Assembly: GCA_950022655.1 (NCBI GenBank)
Contig: OX465580.1
Location: 46,374,028-46,438,027, forward strand
DNA from: Alentia gelatinosa
Taxonomy: Eukaryota > Annelida > Polychaeta > Phyllodocida > Polynoidae
Length of the DNA stretch: 64,000 nt
Reading direction: 5' to 3'
Made by a program: the position numbers and the translations under genes. A model generated the notes under the pieces. It was not told where the DNA came from. It did not search any database and worked only from the letters and a program-made list of their open reading frames with translations. How positions within the stretch are numbered: position 1 is the stretch's first letter; each line of letters starts with the position of its first letter. Shown piece by piece: positions 43,449 through 51,598 of this stretch.

Positions 43449-44579
43449 TCATATCTTATCGAAAATCTTACATTCCCTGAGGAAGTCAAGAATTTCTTTC
43501 TTCCCAGTGTTATGGAAAACACTGCGTAATGTTCTCACATTCTTCAGGAATTTATTCCTGCTCTCTTTGGTTGCCTGACAGTGTAGCATGAGATGTTTTA
43601 CACTCAGCGGAGTGTTGCATGTCTGGCACACAGGTGCTACTTCACCTCTTAGGAGATGCCCATGTGTCAGTTTGGTGTGACCGGTCGGGTCAATTTTACC
43701 TGTTCAGTTCATGTCAGGTTGTCTTTCCTAAAGTTTTGGCTAGTAGCCACTACAATTTCTCGTAGTTTGTTGTCTCTGGTGCAGTTCCAGAGTTTCTGCC
43801 AAGCTTTATGAATGTGCTCCTTGGCCATTGGTTTCAGGTCTTTATGCGGAACCGTGTGGGCTCCAACTTCTCTACTCAATCCATTTTTGGCTGCTTGGTC
43901 TGCAGCTTCATTTCCTTCAATTCCGATATGACTCGGCAGCCAACACATGGCCACCTCTTTGCCATGTTCTCTCTTTAGTTCTGTGTATGACAGTTTGATG
44001 TCTCTGATGACAGCATTCTTTGGATCATGCTGTCCAATCGTTTGTAGACAAGATTTAGAGTCTGAGAAGACTATAAATTTCTTGTGTTGTGACATTTTCA
44101 TCCAAGTCAAGGCATGCAATATAGCATTGGCCTCAGCAGTGAAAATGCTGCTTTTGCCATGGAGGGCTTCCTTCAGGTCGCCGTATGGTGTATGGACTCC
44201 ATAACCAACGCGGTTACCCTCTTTTGAGCCATCAGTATACATTGGTACATGGTCTCTGAAACGTTTCCTCATGGTCTCGTAGTCCTTGAGAAAGACAATT
44301 TCAGGGGTGTCACCTTTCTTGTTTTTTTTGCAGGTCAAAGAAGATCGAGGGTGTTTCCTGATCCCAGGGAGGGGTTTCAGGTGGCCTCTCACCTCTAATT
44401 CTCTTCATTGGGATGCCTGCTTCTCGGTACTGAGCTCGTGCTCTGACCGTGAATGGTCTTATGGCATTTGGGTTGTCTTTATACAGTTGGTGATTCTCTT
44501 TGAAAATCAAGTTGTAGGCTGGGTTTCTTGGGTTGGCCCTAACTCTCATAGAGTTTGTAGAGACAGTCCCTCCCGGCAC
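43449..44579 (-). pseudogene. LINE-A RNase H and Cys/His tail (43-44 kb copy)
   Basis: Frames 44579-44310, 44392-43709 and 43631-43449 carry LRVRANPRNP-type linker, YTDGSKEGN, TAEANAILHAL, FSDSKSCLQ, WLPSHIG, IEGNEAADQAA, and then CQTCNTPLSVKHLMLHC. Single-base changes break the frame near 44330 and 43700. Confidence 0.87.
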
Positions 44580-44985
44580 AGATGAATTGGGGACTGTCTC
44601 TACAATACTCTATGAGAGTTAGTGCATATTCTCATCTGTGATGTCATTGTTGAACCGGCAGACAACTCTCCGGCGTTGTCTCCTGGCTTCACGGCATTTG
44701 TCGTTAAACCAGGGAGGGGGTCTCCACTTATTTTCTTGGGAGGTTTTTCCCATACACATACTACTTACTTCCCTGAGGGTTTCTGTAAAGTACTGTTTCC
44801 GGGTCAGCCTCCCTTTCTTTTATCAGTGGCCATGAACGGAAAGAGGTGTCACACAGGCCTTGGAACTGTTCCCAGTCGGCTTTGTGGATCTTCCACCTTG
44901 GTGGTCTTTCTGCATTGTTGCCTTGTTTTTCCGTTTCCAAGATTATTGGAAAGTGATCACTTCCACATAGGTCATGATACACTCT

Positions 44986-45585
44986 CTATTCATAATCTTG
45001 GAAGATTGTAGGGTCAGTCAATGACAGGTTGATTGAGGAGAATGTGCCAGATGCAGGGTGGAGGTATGTTGGTGTTTTGTCATTGAACAGGCACAAGGAT
45101 TTACGGTCAATGACCCTTTCCACCATTCTCCCCTTTCCATCCAATCGACTATCACCCCACACTGTACTGTGGGCATTGAAGTCACCCATCAGTATGTATG
45201 GGGCTGGAAGTTCTTCTATTAAGCCCGTTAGGTCTTTCTGTGTAACTCTCTGACTTGGTGGTAGGTACAGGGAGGACACTTTCACAGGGGTGTTAATTGT
45301 GACACGGGCTGCTACAGCTTGAAGGTGTGTCTTCAAAGTGATTTCACATTGTGGCTGCTCAGGTTTTATAAATAAGGCCACTCCACCAGCAGGGAATTGG
45401 CCATCAGGGAATTTTGAGTATACATTATACCCTTTGATCTTTAATTTCTTTTCGTCTTGTATTTTAATTTCCTGGAGACCTATGGCAACTGGATTGAGCT
45501 CCCTGCTAATTAGCTGCAGGGATTCAAAGTTTGCCATAAAGCCTCTGCAATTCCACTGTAAAATTATCAGTCTACCTGTATTCAT
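44986..45585 (-). CDS. LINE-A AP-endonuclease domain
   Basis: ORF2 ATG at 45585 (MNTGRLIILQWNCRGF), 14 nt inside the end of gag. Motifs: ILQWNCRGF, IGLQEIKIQ (Glu), GGVALF, SLYLPPSQR, MGDFNAHSTVWGD (Asp/Asn) and LTDPTIF. The usual SDH motif is just beyond, near 44960-44940 (CGSDHFPI), in another frame, after a stop at 44986. An APE-like nicking domain; near intact. Confidence 0.87.
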   Translation of the reverse strand: MNTGRLIILQWNCRGFMANFESLQLISRELNPVAIGLQEIKIQDEKKLKIKGYNVYSKFPDGQFPAGGVALFIKPEQPQCEITLKTHLQAVAARVTINTPVKVSSLYLPPSQRVTQKDLTGLIEELPAPYILMGDFNAHSTVWGDSRLDGKGRMVERVIDRKSLCLFNDKTPTYLHPASGTFSSINLSLTDPTIFQDYE

Positions 45586-46605
45586 CTTGTAAAACTGAGA
45601 ATTTATTGGATGATGTGTACGTTCTTGTTTGTATGGGACTATTCCTAGTCCCATCCACATCCTTATTTCTCTCCCTTACCAAGATGACTTTCCATGATTT
45701 TACCTTCTGTGGAGTAGGTATTTTGGTTGGACTTTTTCGTGGGCTCTTGACCACTTGGGACCACAACCCCTCCGATGTGGGCGTAGCCTGGGCAGCTGTG
45801 GCAGGTTGGTTGCCCACTTTATTATGGCCTTCATTGTTAGGTTCAGCCACCTTGTCCTTCTGAGCATTACAGACAGAAGAGGGAATCTCTTCCACCTGTT
45901 GGTGGCCATCAATGTGCAAGCCAGAGCATGTAGCTGTTACCTCCTTTTGGCTTTTAGGAGTAGAGGTTTTACACTGGGAATCAGTTGTAATGTGACTGCA
46001 ACCAGTGCCGTCCACCACCTTCTTACTCTGACTATTCCTGTTCTTAGGAATCAGTTTTTCAACCTGGTGTTGACTGCCACCAGAGGCAGGGACTTTTTTG
46101 ATGAGCTGGAGTCCATCAGCTGGATTTGGCTTTGCCAAATTGTGTTTTTGGCTGCCTGTTTTGTTGTTTTTAACAATTGCAGCAAATGTTTTCTGGTTGC
46201 TTGGGGCCTGGGTGGCCAGGACAACCTTTCTTGCCTCGGTGTATGAGATCTTCCTTTGACACTTGACTGATTGTATGGTCCTCTCTTGTAGGTACATCGG
46301 GCATTTGCGGGAAAATGCTGGATGTTCCCCTTTGCAGTTGGTGCAGGATGCCTTTTCCCTACAAGGAGTCTCATGTGCGTTCTTTCCACACACGCCACAC
46401 ACTGACTTACGGTTACACCTCTTGCCAGTGTGTCCGAATTTGTGGCAGTTATAGCACCTCATTGGGGAGGGGATGTATTCCTCAACCCTCAGCACCTGAT
46501 AGCCACATGTCAGTGTTTGGGGTGGCGTTGGCCGATCAAAGGTCAGCACATATGTTGGTGTTTCTATTTGTTTACCATTTTTGTTGATCTTTATTTGGTA
46601 GACCT
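45572..46605 (-). CDS. LINE-A gag-like ORF1, C-terminal two thirds with zinc knuckles
   Basis: Open frame from the MITE edge to TAG at 45574-45572. Starts YVLTFDRPTPPQT, then CYNCHKFGHTGKRC, CGVCGKNAHETPC and CTNCKGEHPAFSRKC (CCHC-type), then a long Lys/Ser/Pro-rich tail to FSVLQDEYR. Homologous ORF1 proteins bind RNA. Its last 14 nt overlap the ORF2 start. Confidence 0.87.
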
Positions 46606-47069
46606 GGGGCCTGTTTTTTAGTCGTGACCATTTCCTATAGTGACCAGTTAGTGACCGTTTGGAGACCTTTGGGTTCCAGAGAAGGTCATCATGACATGTG
46701 CGACCATTTAGAGGGGTAAACTGTCATGGTCACTGTTTTGGGTTCCAGAGTTGTGACCATTTAGCCCAAATGGTGGCATATTTCATTTTATACACTTCCA
46801 CTGTATCAAATGAAACAATATTTACTGCGATGAATTATCTATATCTGTTTTATCTAATTCCCAAATTTCACAATTTTCTGTTGAGTAATATACATGTGAG
46901 ACATGCTTTTGTTTTTGAATGGGCCTTGGGCCAACAGTGATCATAACAGCCCAACAGTGACTGGGTCCGAGGAACACTTTTTGGTCATAATCACTAGTTT
47001 GGTCGCCCAATTGGTCACTCTTTTGTGATCACTACAAATAAAGACGTTGCTGTCTGAAAAACAGGCCCC
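46606..47069. mobile_element. 464-bp hAT-like MITE in LINE-A gag
   Basis: Imperfect terminal inverted repeats: GGGGCCTGTTTTTTAG at the left end and the complement of GGGGCCTGTTTTTCAG at the right end. The interior is non-coding with many GTGACCA/TGGTCAC motifs near both ends, as is usual for hAT subterminal regions. An 8-bp TSD is not clear; gag reads continuously if only the MITE is removed (EGVVQ then VYQIK). Confidence 0.82.
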
Positions 47070-47552
47070 TGGACCACACCTTCAGTCTCCAGTTCTTTCT
47101 CGATTTCTTCCTCTGGGGTACCCTGCAGGTCCCACCAGCGGATTACACCTTTCGAGGTGTTGAGTGTGCGATGTGCTGACACTCTGACTTTTGTTTTAGC
47201 AATCTCTGTCATCTTGAGGAGATTTAAAGATTGCTTTTTGTTATCGACCTCTATGAAAAGGCCTCCTGATCTCATCTTTCTCACATGCTTAGGCCTACCG
47301 ACCTGAGCAATGAGTCCTTTGTTGATGGCAAAAGGGGACACTTTTTGCCAGGCTCTCACCATTAGAGGGCCCTATAACCAGGAACCTTGGCCAGTTCTGG
47401 TTATTGTATCGAGTTTCTTCCTTTTTCTCTTTCTTTTTTGTTGCTGTAACTGAAACGCTATCACCAGCCTGGTTCCTCACTGGAGATACGTCGGTCCTTG
47501 TTGACCCGGGCGACGACCGATCCGGTATGGGCATGTCATTTTTTTCTGGCAC
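47015..47552 (-). pseudogene. LINE-A gag N-terminal part, frameshifted
   Basis: 47552-47295 (MPEKNDMPIPDRSS...NWPRFLVIGPSNGESLAK) and 47362-47070 (VSPFAINKGLIAQVGR, KVRVSAHRTLNTSKGVIRWWDLQG) match the other gags in order. A frameshift lies near 47345. Residues beyond 47069 are MITE sequence. Confidence 0.83.
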
Positions 47553-47659
47553 GGTTAGGGTTTTCCCCTCATTTTTGGTCCATTTGGTACCAGGCCAAGA
47601 GGGGTAGGGCCAGTGACCTATTTTTGTCCCTCTGGGTCACCATCAGAGGAGTCTGCGGC

Positions 47660-47815
47660 CGTTGGGGTGTCATTGAGTGACCTTCTTCCGATCGTTGTCT
47701 TTCTAGATGACAGCTAGGCTTCTGCCATCTTTAGACCCTGAGTGCAGACATCCCAGGTTGCCTGTTGACCGTTGTGGTATCAGTGAGTGACCTTCATCCA
47801 GTCTTGACCGTTGGG
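47660..47815. repeat. Dispersed 160-bp repeat shared with 38415-38575
   Basis: Same motifs and order as at 38.4 kb (GTCATTGAGTGACCTTC, GATGACAGCTAGG, CCCAGGTTGCCTGTTGACCG, GTGAGTGACCTTCATCC). It stands between LINE-A and the GC-rich Ty3 element. A 12-bp palindrome (GCATCATGCTTTGCAGCATGATGC) follows at about 47822-47845. Confidence 0.75.
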
Positions 47816-48041
47816 AATGTGGCATCATGCTTTGCAGCATGATGCGATACATTCCTCTTCTGCTCATGGATACAGGCAATCCACTGCCATTTGGACCGCG
47901 GCTGTTTAAACAGCTAGCCTCCATATCTGAAGGCCGCTCCACTATCCGCCACCTGTGGACGCGCTGGGTGCGGGTGGCATACCCGCTCAAGTTCAATAAC
48001 TCGAGTCCCAGTCCAGGAGGAAGGCCCCCAAGCCCATAGTC

Positions 48042-48760
48042 ATGCCACGCCGGTTCGACGGGACATCCAATTTGGATGAATATCTAGCTCACTTTGACCT
48101 ATGTGAGAAAGTGAACGGTTGGACCCCCTCCGAGGCTGGGATGTTTTTGGGCATCAGCCTGATCGGGGTCGCTCATCGGTTACTAGCTGGGGTCCAACCC
48201 AATACCGGGAAGGGTTATAGTCGTCTCTGGTCCGCCCTACAGCAGTGTTTCGCGCCCTGTAACGAGACCGAGAGCTATAAAGCCGCCCTGAGGGCGCCAA
48301 CGCGGCGGAAGGGAGAAGGACTCCAAGACCTGTCGGAAGAAACCTGGAAGATAATCCGGTTGGCCTACCCAGAGGCCGACGGACTTACCTTGGACTCCAT
48401 GGGAAGGGATAGGTTCTTAGATGCGGTGGGGGACCCGCAGATCCGCCATTGGGTGTACCAGAGCAAGCCCAAAACGCTGGAAGAGGCTGTCACCACGACT
48501 GTGGAGGCTGAAGCCTACCTGGGAGTGGAGCGAAACAGGGAAGGTCCGGGCTGCTGGGCGAAGCATGGCAGATGAATTGGAAGCCGTCAATCGGAAGCTG
48601 GCCGAGCTTACATCTGTGGTAGCCAACCTGCCGGAGCGGAAATGCTACATCTGTAAGCAGGTGGGACATTTAAAACGCGGAAAACTAACAGCGACTGCGG
48701 CCGCAGACCGGGAGGGAGTCGCCAGTAGGGTAGACGAAAGGTCAGAAGAACCGGCGGGGA
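48042..48760 (+). pseudogene. Ty3 gag (capsid) and broken zinc knuckle
   Basis: ORF 48042-48575 begins MPRRFDGTSNLDEYLAHFD and carries the Ty3 capsid pattern (WTPSEAGMFLGISLIGVA, YSRLWSALQQCF, LAYPEADGLTLDSMGRDRFLDAVGD, ACTxxxE-like EAEAYL). A frameshift near 48540 leads to 48570-48680, with CYICKQVGHLKRGK, a knuckle lacking its last Cys. Confidence 0.82.
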
Positions 48761-48839
48761 CAGTGGGAGACGCAGGGGGCCGGGTTGATGGTCAGCAGAC
48801 AGGTGTGGGGACGAGGGATTCTCCTGGTGACCCCAGTAA

Positions 48840-49430
48840 CTCTGCCTATCTATTGCGCGGATGGTAGAGCGATGGCCCTGGAGGGCCAGGTGGACGCCAC
48901 CCCTCCCTGGGGACAAGGACGTTTCCTACGGAATTCCTGATTGCGGATATTGACTAAGAGGCCATCCTGGGGGCCGCCTTTCTCCGGGGACATGCTGTGT
49001 CAGTAGACTTCGGCCAGGAGAGCATAAGGTGGCCTCAGAGGATTGGGTGTTTTAGGGTGGTCCGTCACCGGACGGTGACCATACCCGGACATGGGGAGAC
49101 AATCCTAGAAGGGGAAGTGGCCAGACACTGGGAGGGGGCCGGCCGGGCCCCTGCAAATCGGCCGGAGCGTGTTTATCCCCGAGGAAGGACGGGTGCCCGT
49201 GCGCATATTCAACGCGGGAAGCCAGCCGGTCATGCTGTACCAAGGGACGGTACTAGGAGAGGTGGACGGGGTATGCCCGGAAGGAGGGAGGCTCACCCAA
49301 ACAGGGGGGCAGTGCTGCCGGTGGGTGACAGCGCTCCCCCCGGAGGTATCGGAAGAACTCCTCCATGGGGTGGCGGAGACAGACAGACCCGCCTTGCGAG
49401 AAGTCCTGGAAAAGCACGCCTGAGCATTCC
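48840..49430 (+). pseudogene. Ty3 protease-like region
   Basis: Frames contain AILGAAFLRGHAVSVDFG, the typical C-terminal part of the retropepsin fold, after a stop near 48955. The DTG active-site motif is not visible. Downstream VFIPEEGRVPVRIFNAG and VMLYQGTVLGEVD match the linker of Ty3 pol. Confidence 0.7.
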
Positions 49431-49439
49431 AACGCTCCG

Positions 49440-50240
49440 CAACCGACCTTGGTCGCACTGGGCTAGTGCAACAGGCCATTCCCACTGGGGACGCACCCCC
49501 CGTCAAACAGCGTAGGTTGGCCTCCCATCGACGGGAGGTGATCGCACAGCAAGTACAGGACCAGGGTGTGATCGAGCCGGCCGAGGGTCCCTGGGCCTCC
49601 CCAGTAGTTTTGGTCCGGAAGAAGGACGGAACTGCCCGCTTCTGCGTGGATTACCGGGTAAATGAGCACACTATCAAGGACGCGTATTGGGGGGGTCGTC
49701 TACCAGATAAAGTGGGGACGGAAGACCAGAATCGTGCACGGGGATGCCCTGAAGGCGGCCCCGGAGGGGGGTGACTTGCCTCTGGCTGCGGCCGGAGGCG
49801 CCCCCCCCCTCCAGCACCCCAACCAGGCGGGACGGGAGACAGAGTACGACGGATAGTCTGGGGGGTCCCGGAGGAAACCTGTATACTTCCAAGGGCGGGG
49901 TTACAGAACTTACCGGAGGAATCTCCGGCGCAGTTGGAGGAGCAAAGAGAGAGCAAGGACACGCTGCGTCGCCAAGTGTCTGACACCGACAGTGACAGTA
50001 CACGCCACAGAGGTTGGGGAAGTATCTCCGCGAGACGTATCGGCCAGGACCCAGTACGGCGAGGGAAATTCAAGGGGGAAGAGGGCAAAAAGGAGGGAAT
50101 ACCTCCAGCACAACAAGGGGAGACAAGTCCTGACACATGGGAAGACGGGGAAGCTACAGAGGGCGCGGAGCCCAGGGGAGTAGGCAGGAACAGCGATACT
50201 GCAGCTGGTACCGGCAAGCGGAGGGAGTGTCCGCGAAAAT
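49440..50240 (+). pseudogene. Ty3 RT N-terminus joined to integrase C-terminus
   Basis: GDAPPVKQRRL, GVIEPAEGPWASPVVLVRKKDGTARFCVDYRVNEHTIKDAYW (RT start; shown as a motif range 49490-49690) changes at about 49690 into GGVVYQIKWGRKTRIVHGDALK, the chromo/SH3-like end of integrase. RT core, RNase H and the integrase catalytic core (about 2 kb) are missing. Confidence 0.8.
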
Positions 50241-50590
50241 GAACAGCGTAAGCAAATCGTTCGAACTACGCTGTCGGCTGCGAGCACAGACAGCCTACCA
50301 CTCCGGACAGGTAACTCGGAGTGCACCAATCAGTTTGTCTGATAATAAATATGATTATCTTCCAGCCGGAGGGAGATGGAGAAGTCGCAGGGGGGAGAAA
50401 AGGAGAACAGCCAGTCACTAGCTTGTTCCCGCGAGTCCCTGGCTGGGCATATGAGGCTGGTACAGCCGGAGTAAAACAGACTCGACCTAGTTCAAGTCAC
50501 AACATGAGGGGGATGCAGGAGATTGTTTGTTTGTTTGTTTGGGTAGTTTAACGTCCAATTTATTCAATTAGACTTACTTTGGTTTTCTTT

Positions 50591-51508
50591 TTTTTGGTGT
50601 AATTTTTTCGACGTTCCATTAGAGTTTTGGCTCCATAGTTGGTGGAAAAAGAAACAAGATAGAATTCAACTGGATACATCGACTAAAAACTTTCTCTCCC
50701 GAAGGACTCAACACCATGGACAACAGGTACGGCTAGCACCAGACTCCAAAAGTCCCGTTCCCCGACAAACGCCACGTCAAAAAAAATTTTCCACCAACTA
50801 TGGAGCCAAAACTCTAATGGAACGTCGAAAAAATTACACCAAATACGTTTTTCACAAAGGGGACAGACTTGTACGGTGCTAGAACTATAATAATAGAGAG
50901 ATTCTCCAATTTCTCTTCCCCCTGACAAGCGGGAAGAGAACGAAGGGACTGCAGTATCCTCCCCCAGGGTGAATACCCGGAGGGAAAGACCACAGAAGAG
51001 CACCCACCACACTTTGCCTGATGAGACTGGAAAAGAGTCGAAACCACGAGAGATATAACGTAGTAATAACCTCCGCTACTAAACTTTCGATGCTGGACAT
51101 TGAAAGAAACGACTCATATTGACTTGGTTTCAGTATGAACAAACAACAAACTGTATGAGGGCCGCCTCCTAGCCTTGACCAAAGCTAGGCAGTGGGGTAC
51201 TTGGTTTTCCCCACTTATTCAGGTTCTGCGAAGACAGAACCAGTTCAGGTACTATGTGCAGAACGCACACACTCTCACATAGCGCCCCATAACACACAGC
51301 CGTCTGACCTGAATAGATCAGACACCAGCTGTCCAACAAATAGGCCGCCTGAGGGTCACGTGCAACTCTCAGCCAATCACGCCGACGGAATGTAGGGTAC
51401 GCAGCAGGACACGGGAACCTCCGACGTCCACCAACCTTCTTCTCTCTATTACGTGGTCGCAAGTGGTGGGAGACAGACGTGAGATCAGATACGCCTCGTT
51501 CACCTTCA
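50591..51508 (-). mobile_element. 918-bp unidentified insertion with 17-bp TSD, A-rich end and internal fold-back
   Basis: TSD ttactttggttttcttt at 50574-50590 and 51509-51525. The left end is A-rich when read on the minus strand, suggesting retroposition. Arms of 54 bp at 50596-50649 and 50787-50840 are exact inverted copies. No coding domain, tRNA box or known family recognised; small ORFs only. Confidence 0.8.
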
Positions 51509-51598
51509 TTACTTTGGTTTTCTTTACTCAAATTTGCATATCCTGTTGGAATAACAAGCTATGCTGCCTGGTTAATCCAGGCATCTTACTTTTCTCAA

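Larger units (their letters stand above)
43311..47600 (-). mobile_element. LINE-A copy reaching gag, RT deleted, with inverted joint and MITE
   Basis: The tail is at 43311. Cys/His end, RNase H and linker follow to 44540. A fold-back joint is at 44541-44620. Then the linker after the endonuclease (44624), endonuclease (45660-44986), gag (46549-45572) and the gag N-terminus (47552-47015), with a MITE at 46606-47069. The whole RT is missing. The 5' end is near 47600. Confidence 0.88.
47840..50450 (+). mobile_element. GC-rich Ty3-type retrotransposon with a large internal deletion
   Basis: Gag (48042-48660), degenerate knuckle, protease-like region (48840-49060), RT N-terminus (49440-49690), then an abrupt joint to an integrase C-terminal region (49690-50230). 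A purine tract (GCAGGGGGGAGAAAAGGAG) at about 50387-50405 could be the polypurine tract. No paired LTRs were identified. Base composition is far more GC-rich than its neighbours, which suggests a different, perhaps younger, family. Confidence 0.82.

Noticed and set aside
46606..47069. Exon or intron of the gag gene in place of a MITE
   Set aside because: The ends are inverted repeats and not splice sites, and other gag copies lack it.
47822..47846. Palindrome near the Ty3 start as a primer-binding or origin signal
   Set aside because: Palindromic but with no tRNA complementarity that I could recognise and no LTR boundary beside it.
49651..50329. GC-rich minus-strand ORFs of 140-190 codons
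   Set aside because: Antisense of the Ty3 pol/integrase region; long only because of high GC.
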